NCBI GenBank assembly: GCA_035578175.1 | Contig: JAQMRL010000008.1 | Location: 65,691,041-65,755,040, forward strand | DNA from: Catonia carolina | Lineage: Eukaryota > Arthropoda > Insecta > Hemiptera > Achilidae | DNA length: 64,000 nt | Reading direction: 5' to 3' | Shown: piece after piece, positions 10,267 to 19,930 of the stretch | How positions within the stretch are numbered: the first letter of the stretch is position 1 | Layout: each line of letters opens with the position of its first letter | Notes under the pieces: generated by a model | The model's database searches: none | Told to the model about the DNA's origin: nothing | The model's input: only the letters and a program-made list of their open reading frames with translations | Translations under genes and position numbers: made by a program

Positions 10267-12378
10267 GTTACCCTCCGGATGATAAGGTGACGTCTGCAGC
10301 TTTTTTATCCCTAACAGACGGCAGACTTCCTTCATCAAATCGGACGTAAAATTTCTCCCCTGGTCGGTGAGGAGTCGTTCAGGCACCCCGTGCCGCGTTA
10401 TGATTTGTTGTACGAAGGCGCAGGCAACGCTTTCCGCACTTTGATCTTCCAGGGGAACTGCCTCGACATATCTGGTGAAGTGATCCACGAAAGTGAGTAG
10501 GTATCGTTTCCCGTTTTTACTTCTGGGTAGGGGACCCACGATGTCCATCGCTACTAATTCGAAGGGTCTGGAAGGTTCCGGTGCCCTGGCCAGGGGCGCT
10601 TTCAGTCGGGTCGGTGTCTTCCGCTCTGCACAACGCTGGCACTGGCGCACCCATTTAGTCACGTCGGACGTTATCCCTGGCCAAAAGCACTTAGTTTTAA
10701 CTCGCAGAATCGTCCTCTCTATTCCCGGGTGTCCTGCCCACGGCGCGTTATGGCAGTTCTCCAATATTTGCTCCCTCATTGTATGAGGCACCGCCAACCT
10801 CCATTCCTTCTGGTCACACGCCCCGTCGGTCCAATAGATGATTCCGTCAACGGTTACCCCTTTCTGGTTTCGAATCAACTCCTGGCACCATGCATCTTCG
10901 TTTTGCTCCTTCCTCACTTCTTCAGCATCCAGGTCACTCACTACTCTCGCTATCATAGTCGCCCGGCTCAAAGCATCGGCGTTTGTATGTTTTATTCCTG
11001 GCTTGTGCACGACAGTGTACTCAAATTCCGCCAGTCTCAGCGCCCACCTGGTCAATCGAGAGGAAGGATCTCGTAGGCTTAACATCCACCGTAGTGCTGC
11101 GTGGTCGGTCACGAGAGTGAAACGCCGGCCCAGTAAATAACATCGAAATTGCCGGGAGGCCCAAACTACGGCAAGCAGCTCCCTTTCAGTGGTCGAGTAA
11201 TTCCTTTCCGCTTGATTCAGCTGTCTGCTTGCGAACGCGACGGGTCTTTCACCTTCGTCTGTTTCCTGTGATAGGACCGCCCCAAGGGCTACGGACGAAG
11301 CATCGGTAGCCAGTATAAAAGGCTTGTTGAAATCTGGAAACATTAGCACTCGGTCGGAGCACAACGTGTCCTTCAACAACTGGAAGGAGCGTTGCTGCTC
11401 GGTCCCCCAACTATATTTTTCCTCCTTCTTGGTTAATTTGGTAAGGGGCCCAGCAATATCCGCAAAATTGGGCACAAAACGCCTGTAATACCCCGCTAGA
11501 CCGAGGAAACCCCTTACTTCCCTTGGGTTCGTCGGCACGGGAAATTCCCTCACGGCTCGTAGCTTCTCCGGTTCTGGCCTCACACCCGTCGATGTAACCA
11601 CATGACCCAGATACTGGACTGTGTCCTTGGCAAACTGACACTTCTCCAAATTGACCCTTAGGTTAGCCCGTTGAAAAATCTCTAAAACATGCATAAGCCT
11701 CTCCAAGTGTTCCTTGAAGGTCTCGCTGAAGATAATGACATCGTCTAGGTACACCAGACACTCTATTCCCTTGATCTTGGACAGTAGTCGATCCATAGCC
11801 CGCTGAAACGTTGCTGGAGCGCCGGTTAACCCAAACGCCATTCGTCGGTATTGATAGTGGCCGCCTACCGTCGTGAAAGCCGTTTTCTCACGGTCTTCCT
11901 CCGCCACTGGGATCTGATGGTACCCACTGTGTAGGTCAAGCGTGGAAAAATATCGGAATCGTCCCAGATGTTCCAACGTCTCCTGGATTAATGGCAATGG
12001 ATACGCGTCCGCCTTGGTCACCTCGTTGAGAGCCCGGAAGTCGGTACAAAACCGGTACTTGGTGCTCCCATCGGTTGTCTTCTTTCGGACGAGCACCACT
12101 GGAGCAGACCACGGGCTAAGGGAAGGCTCTATTACCCCCCGGTTAATCATTTCGGCGAGGTGTTCCTCCACCACCGGGCGTAGGTGGTATGGTACTCGGT
12201 AGGGCCTCTTGGCGATGGGTTTATCATCCACAGTGGGTATCCGATGAACTACTTCTAGATTACACCCTTCTCGATCCGGCTCGTCGAATGTCGTCACATA
12301 TTTTAATAGGACCGCCTCCAGCTCCCTCGCCTCCGGGTCCTTCAAATGGGCTGTTTTCTCCTTGACGCTTGCCTTCAA
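9196..12378 (-). CDS. Pol: reverse transcriptase, RNase H, integrase
   Basis: The 1,060-codon frame has RT with a Y-L-D-D catalytic box at residues 210-213. RNase H follows, with A-T-D-A near 357-360, T-E-R-E near 397-400 and V-T-D-H near 423-426. The integrase has an H-H-C-C zinc motif (H543-C583 region), catalytic D612 and D672, and E729 in G-R-L-E-R. A GPY/F-type module (W-K-G-P-Y) lies downstream. D672 to E729 has 56 intervening residues. Subtracting the 21-residue insertion gives the standard 35, so the insertion at 10216-10278 almost certainly inactivates the integrase. No ATG precedes the RT domain (the first Met is about residue 77), so pol needs frameshifting from the protease frame, with which it overlaps at TTGA (12378-12375). 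Confidence 0.95.
10203..10278 (+). mobile_element. Tiny poly(A)-tailed retroposition inside integrase
   Basis: A 50-bp insert at 10216-10265, consisting of 20 bp followed by about 30 A, is bounded by CGTTACCCTCCGG at 10203-10215 and 10266-10278. The A-tail and 13-bp duplication are the hallmarks of LINE-mediated insertion of a severely 5'-truncated transcript. The 20-bp head ends CGGACGTTAAACC, resembling the GCGACGTTAA end of the LINE tail at 38371-38440. Insert plus duplication is 63 bp, so the pol frame stays open and reads a poly-Phe run. Confidence 0.85.
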
Positions 12379-13145
12379 ATTCTTGGTTTCTCCAGTGAGG
12401 TCCTATTGCTAGAGTCTACCGTGGCCACCAGTCTCTCCCGTCCCAGGGGCTCCGCTCTCCCTAGTTCCTGCTTCCGAGGAAGCTGAATATTCGCCGACGT
12501 CAAGTTAATTAGCTTCACTGTAACCTGCTTCCCCTGCACTCGATTCACCGTCCTTGCCACTCGTAAGCCGGGCTGGGGTTGCGCAACCGGTTCCACTAGC
12601 ATGTCCTCGTCCACAGCGGTCTCAATAGCCGCCGACAGTACCATCTCCGAGTAAGGGGGAATAGTAACCTTTTTGATGCATTTAATTATCTGTTCAAATC
12701 CGCCTCCTTCCTTACAGACGTTAACTCGTTGGCTCTCTTGGGTGTCTGTGTCCCTTGTTGTCACTGCGGCAACATTTACTTCGGCACTCGAGGGGGACGT
12801 CCTACAGCTTAACCTTCGACTTCGGGTATCGATTACGGCGCCTAACTTCTCCAACAAATCAAGGCCTAGAAGTCCATCTCTCGTAGTGTCCATGGTAGCG
12901 ACGACGAACGGGTGTCGTACCTGTACTCCCCCTATCTCGCAGTCCACCACTTGACAACCGGCGATGCCTAGCAGCGCCCCAGTTACACCCTTAGCCATTA
13001 CATGGGCTGGCTGCAGCGGTACTCCAGGGACAGGCTCCCTTAAGAGCGACATTTCTGATCCTGTATCCACCAACAACACCCTAGTCTGGCCTCCGATCTC
13101 AGTGGTCACTAAAATTCCTTCCTGGTCGGTCCGCACATTCGGCAC
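12375..13145 (-). CDS. Retroviral-type aspartic protease (separate frame)
   Basis: The protease has the D-T-G-S active site at residues 27-30 and the second conserved block G-L-L-G-L-D at about 91-96, as in retropepsins. It would cleave the Gag and Gag-Pro-Pol precursors. The frame has no ATG before the active site (the listed first codon is GTG). It continues open upstream through the end of gag to a TAA just 5' of the overlap. It lies in the -1 frame relative to gag, and a CCCAAAC slippery heptamer sits in the overlap. Its own stop (TGA, 12377-12375) overlaps pol, which is again in the -1 frame. About 110 residues downstream of the active-site fold form a linker of unknown role. Confidence 0.9.
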   Translation of the reverse strand: MPNVRTDQEGILVTTEIGGQTRVLLVDTGSEMSLLREPVPGVPLQPAHVMAKGVTGALLGIAGCQVVDCEIGGVQVRHPFVVATMDTTRDGLLGLDLLEKLGAVIDTRSRRLSCRTSPSSAEVNVAAVTTRDTDTQESQRVNVCKEGGGFEQIIKCIKKVTIPPYSEMVLSAAIETAVDEDMLVEPVAQPQPGLRVARTVNRVQGKQVTVKLINLTSANIQLPRKQELGRAEPLGRERLVATVDSSNRTSLEKPRI

Positions 13146-13186
13146 CCAGCAGGTCCCTTGCGTTACTGGCTTGTCGTCGGGACGCC

Positions 13187-14299
13187 CTACAAGCCGTTCT
13201 CGTTTGGGGACGCCGCCCCGTCGCCGTTTCCTACCACCTTAGATGTGTTTGACACTCCCGGATCCCTCCGCTCGGTGTACCGCCTTGGGCATCGAGCGGC
13301 AAAGTGGCCAGCCACGCCGCAGACAAAGCAATTCCCGCGTCGGTTATTACTTCTAGGCTCATCTTGGGGCCGGAATCTCCCTCTACCTTCTCTACTTGCA
13401 GTGCGCGTCGCTGGCGGTCTTTGTCGGTTGGCGCAGTCTCGCGCGAAATGCCCCCTGCCCCCACAGGTAAAGCACACTCCCGGCGTTGGCGATGTTACTC
13501 TCTTGGTTGACGAAGCAGTGACCGCATTAAGGTTACTACATGGCGGTTCACCGAATATTCCGAATATCTCCCCGGCCCGTCGGTGTGCCGGTCGTACCTG
13601 GCTCACTCGTTCAGCCACGCCTATAGCTTCCTCCAAGTCCTTGGGCGGATAGATCTGCAAGGCGTCCGCAGCGGGGCCCACCAATCCTCTAACGAAAGCA
13701 GCCAACAACGTGCGATCCAGTTGTGCACGCGCCCACTGCGCCGCCGCCGCATCCGATGGCAGAGGCATAGCCTCCACGGCTAGTTTCCGGCAACGATCGG
13801 CGAAAGCCCTCGGGTCTTCTCCATGTTCCTGCTTCGCGGTATTCAAAGCTAGCAAGAAGCGTTCCGGGTCACGATTCCCCAAGAAGCGGTCTCGTAGTAC
13901 CTTAGTATACTGTTCAAACTTAGACCTCCGGTCGTTCAACTCGGGGTGAGCGTCTAAACAGGACGCCGCGGCTCCAGAAACCTTGAGTCTGCAAATGGTT
14001 TTTCGGTCTTCGTCATCCCAATTCCCGGTCCTGGCCACTAACTCCAGATTCCCCAGGAATTCCTCTACAGTCGGACCACTTACATCACCAGTCCATACCT
14101 TTATTAGAGACTGCAAACCTAAGTCTCTTTTAGAGCGGCCGGGGCTAGCGTTCCGATTCTGCACCTGTGTTCTCAGCGTCTGCACCTCTCCGGCTTGCTG
14201 TTCCCGCTCCCCTACCACCCTGTCCTTGTATGCTACGAGCTCTTGGTTGGCGAGTGTGAGCTCCTCTATCTGCCGCTGAAGTTCTGGTACGGTAGCCAT
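13187..14299 (-). CDS. Gag with two CCHC zinc knuckles
   Basis: 370 residues from an ATG at 14299, 31 bases downstream of the 5' LTR. Residues ~5-50 are a predicted coiled coil (heptad-like Leu/Glu/Gln). A capsid-like helical region occupies ~60-240. Two CCHC knuckles of the form C-x2-C-x4-H-x4-C lie at ~276-289 and ~324-337, separated by an Arg-rich linker. Gag would assemble the particle and bind genomic RNA. Classical Drosophila errantivirus Gags generally lack such knuckles, so this feature argues for another gypsy lineage. The frame ends TAG at 13189-13187, five codons after the slippery heptamer. Confidence 0.93.
   Translation of the reverse strand: MATVPELQRQIEELTLANQELVAYKDRVVGEREQQAGEVQTLRTQVQNRNASPGRSKRDLGLQSLIKVWTGDVSGPTVEEFLGNLELVARTGNWDDEDRKTICRLKVSGAAASCLDAHPELNDRRSKFEQYTKVLRDRFLGNRDPERFLLALNTAKQEHGEDPRAFADRCRKLAVEAMPLPSDAAAAQWARAQLDRTLLAAFVRGLVGPAADALQIYPPKDLEEAIGVAERVSQVRPAHRRAGEIFGIFGEPPCSNLNAVTASSTKRVTSPTPGVCFTCGGRGHFARDCANRQRPPATRTASREGRGRFRPQDEPRSNNRRGNCFVCGVAGHFAARCPRRYTERRDPGVSNTSKVVGNGDGAASPNENGL
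13202..13208 (-). promoter_or_regulatory. Slippery heptamer CCCAAAC for -1 frameshift (gag to protease)
   Basis: In gag frame it reads C CCA AAC, the X XXY YYZ pattern, five codons before the gag stop. The -1 frame is open from upstream of it into the protease. A downstream stimulatory fold was not modelled. Confidence 0.8.
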
Positions 14300-14310
14300 T
14301 TTTGCAGGCT

Positions 14311-14328
14311 ATCCCACGCCTGACACCA
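14311..14328 (-). promoter_or_regulatory. Primer binding site, tRNA-Leu-like
   Basis: One base inside the 5' LTR, the minus strand reads TGGTGTCAGGCGTGGGAT. It is complementary to a CCA-terminated tRNA 3' end, and the sequence fits animal tRNA-Leu acceptor/T-arm ends (CCCAC-TCCTGACACCA type) with about one mismatch. tRNA assignment is from memory of tRNA-Leu sequences. Confidence 0.75.
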
Positions 14329-14677
14329 ATGTAACCGGACGGGGTGGCGGCAGGTTGGCTCACAGCAATGAAAAACTCTTGATTTATCTTGAATATATTT
14401 ATTAACAATATTTTCCCATCTTAAAATTACCACTTCTGATCGCCATCAGAAACTACGCTACAAATATAATCTATAAGGTTAAACACAATAAAACCATGGT
14501 CCTTAAAGTCCTTAAGTCGTGGAACACAAGGCACAATCCCAATAAACTATTAAAGTAACCATAACCTAATACTAAATTAATCCAATTATGTGATTTACTT
14601 CCCTCGTCTAGCCCGTATTGTCCATCAACTGAACAGTCACCAGGCACTGTGGTTAGTCATATAAAATTAAATACTAA

Positions 14678-15103
14678 TTCTAACAAGTTCAATAAAAGAA
14701 AATACTATCAGCAACAATAGTGAAAACTTACACAATAAATTCTCACAAAATTCAATAAAAAAAACAGTGACAACAACAATAATGAAATTACATAGTGAAT
14801 TCTCACAAAATCAGTAAAAGAGAAAATTAACAACATCAATAGTGAAATTATATAATGACTTCGCACAAAATTAATAAAAGAAAATATTAACATCCACAAT
14901 AGTGTAATTACATAATGACTACTCTCAAAATTAATAATAAAAATAACTATTAACATCAACAATAGTGTAATTACATAATGACTACTCACAAGATCAATAA
15001 AGGAAATTATTAGCATCAACAATAGTGAAATTACATAATGATTTCTCACAGCATCAATAAAAGAAAATGTTAACAACTATAATAATGAAATTACATAATG
15101 AAT
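14678..15103 (-). repeat. ~60-bp tandem array inside the 5' LTR
   Basis: Same seven-unit array as at 5791-6216. If transcription starts near 15548, the array lies in the untranslated leader between the splice donor and gag. Confidence 0.8.
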
Positions 15104-15168
15104 TCTCGAAAAACCCTAGCTACTGGGGCGGTAGACTTGCTTCACTTAAAGTACTAGTACATAAGGGT

Positions 15169-15196
15169 ACTTACAAAACCAAGCCAATATCGCCAT
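15169..15196 (-). promoter_or_regulatory. Leader ATG and splice donor for a subgenomic env RNA
   Basis: An ATG at 15196-15194 opens a 22-nt hydrophobic-coding stretch that ends at a GTAAGT donor (GT at 15174-15173). The phase fits the env acceptor at 8972, which would place this leader peptide in frame with env as the start of a signal peptide. In unspliced RNA the same ATG makes only a short upstream frame. Confidence 0.55.
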
Positions 15197-15921
15197 CGTC
15201 CTCGCCCGAAACCTTCAGGGCCGTATGTTAAGAGGGACTCAAACGGGCCCAATCGCAGTATTCCAACTCCAACGGTCTGGCTAGGCCGGGGTCACACGAG
15301 CGCACACAGTTCACTCAACCACAACTTATACAGTTCTAAAACCACAGGCTACACCGCCTTACCATTCCACCGGCACGTCCCGAGAGTTCACTGGAAGCCT
15401 TAAACAGTTATTCACCAGAAATACTCGCGTACTACCACGAGGACCGCCCATACCGGGTGGTCATACGTTGTCGCTCGTGTGTGTCTGTCCTATAAAGACG
15501 CGCGTAGCTCACTCGGTCACTTCTCGCATCGAGTCTCAACTGACGACTGACTCGTCTCCCCGCGCTCTACCCCACGTCCGCTCTACCATACCAGTGGCAC
15601 TCAGCTGACGCGGCACATTCCAGCCTACTCGCTACACATTTCTTGGAATACGTTTATCGTACATAATTCTTTTATCCTACAATATTATACTATTAGATTA
15701 TTACATTATACGATTACACATCATTACATTACATGATTACACGTCATTAATTAACAATTAAAAATACGCTATTAGAACATAAAATTATTTTAAATGAAAA
15801 TTCACTAGTTAGTAAATAACTCAGTTCAATCCCATAATATTACAGCCTAATAATTCTCCTCTCGCTGTGACCGACCAACACTCACTCTCTCACTTCTACT
15901 AATTAATCAACAAATCTACTT

Positions 15922-16620
15922 ACTATTCTTTTAAGAACAGTTTATAGATAAATCTGTAAATAAAAAACAAATTTGCTTATATAAATTCTATTACTATATT
16001 TGATGAAGTATTTTGTTTTACATTTTTCAACTTTTAATTATTTATTGAACGTAACACAAAAAAATTTATTTATATATTTTAGAATTTATTAATATTTTAT
16101 TTCAAATTCGATACTTTCAAATAATTTATATCTAAGACCTGTGTAACTATTAATTAATTATTTTGAATAATTAATACATGTGCTTAAGTAGTTTAAAAAA
16201 CTCTTCTATTGTTCCCTATTTTACTTTCATTAATAAGTTAACAGTCAAAGCCTTTATTAAAACTTAAATATCTGCCTACTTTGTACATTTAATGGAAAAT
16301 AAGTTGATGAACAATTTCTAGGCTGTAGTGAGAAAATTATTAATATTTCCATTATTTAATATTAGGTACTCATTAAACAGAAAGCTTTGAATAAAAGGAG
16401 TTCTTGGAAATTTGACCCCTTTATTTTCAATTTAAATAAAAGGCTGTTCTCAGTCACTTTTGTAATAGTAGATACTTCTATTAAAATCAAGGTTTTTAAT
16501 TTAGCTTAATGGTAATTTAACAGGAAAAATATAAAAAACCTGTGAAAATTTTTATATGTTTAAAATTGTATATAATAGGCTACAAATATAATAAATTATA
16601 CTGTACATAAATATTAAGTT
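15922..16620. other. AT-rich sequence, nothing recognised
   Basis: No coding similarity or repeat landmark seen. Confidence 0.5.
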
Positions 16621-16621
16621 T

Positions 16622-16975
16622 TCCCCGTAAGGGGCAGGTAGAATGTCAAATTAATTGCACTAGACCTGCTGGTTTTAGGGCTACAAAAAATAGTTCTATT
16701 TCTTATCAGATAGTCAGCCAATTATATCACTGAGCTATTTAAGAACAGAAAAGGTAGAGATGTAAAAGACACTAGTCGGAGTTGTCTCCTCTGAGAGTAA
16801 TGAATTTCACTATACAGCCAGACCCTGTGGCGAATGAAGTGAAGGTATAATTGGCAGGGTGGAACTTCAACTAAGAGAGGAAGGCAATAGTAAACCACCT
16901 TACTCCTCGTTTTTACTTAGTAAAACCTCTAGAGATTCAAACCTCCCTTTCGGCTGTTGGCCTAAACAACAACAA
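16622..16975 (+). repeat. Interspersed family A, copy 2
   Basis: Plus-strand copy with the GGTAGAGATGTAAAAGAC and CAGACCCTGTGG blocks. A small internal deletion is present before the GGAAGGCAATAGTAAACC block. AAATATTAA occurs at both borders and is a likely 8-9-bp target duplication. Confidence 0.75.
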
Positions 16976-17454
16976 ATATTAATCTTTACCACCTTTACTA
17001 CAATCTTCATAGTATAACAAACAGTAGACTACTACTATTATCAAGAATATTATTTTTAAGAATAATACTTTTATCTTTATAGTACAGTTAATACAAGAAA
17101 ATTGTCACCTGAAAGTTGGAAACGCCTCACCTGAAAACGATAAACGTAAAAGTGAATAGTTAGTAGCTTCAATACCTTGGGAAGATGATTCAACGGAAGG
17201 CCAATAAATAGGAAGTGAAAAACAACCGTTGAGAAAACATTGCTGCTGATCTCCAAAGAATTCACAATTATTAAACAAGAAGTAGGCCTACGCTCGAAAC
17301 CAGGCAAGATCAGACATTACAAAACAGTTTTAAAAAATTTTAAGAAATTTGAGGAAAAGATTCTTCGGAAGATAATGAGTTTAAATATGGGAGACTAGGT
17401 TTGTTTTGTATTTTTTCTTAATTTCTTTTTACTATTCAACTTTTGAATTATTCC

Positions 17455-17592
17455 ACTGGGATGTATTCTTTAAAAAAATTCTTTTCTGTTTATTTTTCAC
17501 GTCATTTGTTTATTCAAAATTTTGTTAAGCTTTTGGATGGTTGTACTGTATTGTATAGTTTCTAAATAAAGAATCAACGTTAAAAAAACAAT
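17455..17592 (+). repeat. LINE-type 3' end, copy a
   Basis: Ends TTCTAAATAAAGAATCAACG then an A-run. The inverted sister copy is at 54789-54915. Both read GATGTATTCTTTA... at the distal side. Probably the 3' end of one non-LTR family; no coding domain is left. Confidence 0.55.
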
Positions 17593-17599
17593 GGAAGAC

Positions 17600-19735
17600 G
17601 GACAGTTCAGGTTAAAAGAACAAGAAAAACTGTAACAAAAAAAACAAACAATTAATGAAACGATCCTTAATGAAATTGTAATAATTACAGTAAAGTTGAG
17701 GGCAGGCGTTGAGCTGTACAAAGGAAATTCTCAAGGAAGAATATTAGAGACTGCACAAACATGATTACGCTCACTTTTTTGAGAGTCGTTAATGGGAGGG
17801 AGCAATTTACCAAAATTGTTGCCAATCTTTAGTGATAAATTGACACTCTAAGAAGACGAGTGAAATGATCAGAAAACAAAAACTATAATATTACGAATGC
17901 CTGTTTAAAATAGATGACAAATGCTTGACGAAACAATATAATTAAGATACTAAACAATAGATCTAACGAATCTATTGTCAGAAAAAAGTATACTAACCAA
18001 ATTGGAATAAATCAATACAACATAATCTGAACGTCACTTAATCAAGTTCAGACGACTGATCTTTTACTTTAAGGGCTCTCCAGATAAAGAAAGAAGTCCT
18101 CGGGTGGAAGAAGGGAGAAAACCTACAAAGAAGGAATGCTAATTTTAAATAATGCTTAGAAATAATTTAGAGTTACGTTTCAGTTTGATTCATAATTTGA
18201 TAAATTAAAAGGGCTTAAATTTTATGTATTATTTGATAAATTATGGGTAAAGTTTAAGCCTTTTACCTGGATAAATTAAACAGATCTTATGTATATTTCT
18301 TTAAATTATTTACTAATGACTATTATTGTTATTTTCTTACATTATTCAATGCCAATTTAAATAACTAGCTTCGCTATAATTAAATACTGCACAGTATTGC
18401 TTAAACTATATAATATTGCATCTTCTACGAGTACAATATTACAATTGAATTTCATGTTACGATTTAACATATTATTGTTTTATTAATTATGTAATTCCTG
18501 TATTTCATAATTAAAATAATCAATGAACATAAGGTTTGTTGACATTTGTAATTTAAATCCAGTTAAATTAAATTTAAATCAAAGTTAAATATTTACTTAG
18601 TAATTTCATGTTGCATGTATTGTTATACCAACTGGGAATATAAATATAGATTGTAAAATTTAAAACAAATATTTAATGTAAGTATTGTTATGTATACATG
18701 AATATGAATATCAAATTTTAGTGGAGCATTAAAACATTATTCTACGGAAAATATGTTTTTAGTGTTAAAAATTTGATGCAATATCTCTGGGCTCGTATGG
18801 TATTAATTAATAATACACTGTTATGTAATTTTTTCGTTAAGATATAAAAATTTGACAGTAGGCTATATAATTTTCATAAAGATCACTATTTTTAAAATAT
18901 TTTTACCCAAATTTAAATTAAATAATTGATTTGTTAACTGCATAGTTTCCTCGTTAATAAAAGTAGTATTAAAATGACCTGATAGGCATGAGACGGGAAG
19001 AGGCCCCATCGATGGATAACCAGGAATTGTTATTAAAAAATCTGAATTTTTAATAAAATTTATTTAATTAAATTAGCGGGTCTCTACTCCATCGTTTTTT
19101 AGGCGTCTTGCGGGTTTGTCAGGTAGTTCATTTTACTTGCGAAAGCGTTTGTAATAGTCCGATTCAGGAAAGAAAACATCTGTATTTAAACCACAATATC
19201 TTTTGAACTGTTGTATGTAAATACAGTTACGATACATAAAATTAAATCTTATTTTATTTTTGGTTATAGGATATACATTAACATTTACGGAAATTATAAG
19301 TGTATTAAATATGACGAATTACGCATAAAAACTACACTGTTTTTAACTGAGCTCATTAATATTATTAAACAAACTTAATGTTTTATATATCACATATTGC
19401 AATATTTATAATATTATAATCATTAGCATAATTAGAATTGTATTAAGTGTCATCAAATAATTATCAAATAGATTCAGTTTTATGTAAAATCAATTTAGTA
19501 TTCAATCAAGTTTCATTCATTACAATTCTATTTCAATTCTTTATTTCTTTATTTCATTTATTTAAACATTTTACACCTTGTAAGAGAAAAACTATATTCC
19601 AAAAAGAAAGAGATACCGGAATGCCACGGAGACGATGACAACAGCTAAATTATAGAAAATGCGATAAATCTCTAAAAATTGAATAAATAAAAATAAATAC
19701 CTATTCGCTGAAAATAGTAAAATTCCTGATCACAC
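17600..19735. other. AT-rich sequence, no gene seen
   Basis: No recognisable exon. Faint purine-rich tracts near 18090-18130 do not form a convincing frame. Confidence 0.45.
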
Positions 19736-19739
19736 ATCA

Positions 19740-19930
19740 CCACATCAGGAGTGAGTTGATAAGAGAAGAATGTGGAAATCAATCACTAAATGAGCTCATT
19801 ACGAAATATGAAGGACAATGGCCAAATTATTTATTTAGAATGTCATAGGATCGACTACCTGTGAGTGAATGGCTTTATGAACTTAGCAGTACAAGTGAAG
19901 TGGGATACCGAGGAAAAGATGGACACCGGA
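19740..19930 (+). pseudogene. LINE reverse-transcriptase C-terminal remnant
   Basis: A plus-strand frame reads R-I-R-E-E-C-G-x-Q-S-L-N-E, then Q-W-P-N-Y-L-F-R-M, then D-R-L-P. This is the pattern of the C-terminal zinc-region neighbourhood in the many insect RTE/jockey-type ORF2 proteins ('RIRNExIREELxIxPLNExI...RMxxxRLP'). One in-frame stop breaks it. Family assignment is tentative. Confidence 0.5.

Larger units (their letters stand above)
5443..15844 (-). mobile_element. Complete env-bearing LTR retrotransposon (Ty3/gypsy type)
   Basis: A 10,402-bp element in minus orientation. It has two 1,515-bp LTRs beginning TGTAA and ending TTACA as read on the + strand, and GCCT duplications at 5439-5442 and 15845-15848. 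The internal region runs 6958-14329. Gene order in transcription is gag, protease, RT/RNase H/integrase, env. The LTRs look identical base for base as far as I can read, so the insertion is young. The internal region is clearly more GC-rich than the AT-rich host DNA. RT, then RNase H, then integrase is the Ty3/gypsy and retrovirus order. Gag carries two CCHC knuckles and the PBS matches tRNA-Leu, both unlike typical Drosophila gypsy/errantiviruses, so I would not place it in the classical Errantivirus group without a tree. A retroposed insertion breaks the integrase. Confidence 0.95.
14330..15844 (-). repeat. 5' LTR of the env-bearing element
   Basis: 1,515 bp, identical in length and, as read, in sequence to the 3' LTR. 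In element sense it holds two TCAGT initiator-like motifs (15550-15546 and 15543-15539) as candidate start sites. It also holds a leader ATG at 15196, a strong GTAAGT donor at 15174, a 60-bp tandem array (about 14678-15103) and AATAAA at 14403-14398. U3/R/U5 limits are inferred only. Confidence 0.93.
5177..15908 (-). mobile_element. Retroposon R copy 2, split by the LTR element
   Basis: Two halves of one family R copy lie at 5177-5442 and 15849-15908. They rejoin exactly if the LTR element and one GCCT are removed, matching copy 1 across 1450-1530. The whole is bounded by a perfect 13-bp duplication (5164-5176 and 15909-15921). Its own length is about 326 bp. The T-run at 5177-5184 is the reverse complement of its A-tail. 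It therefore predates the LTR insertion. Confidence 0.85.
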
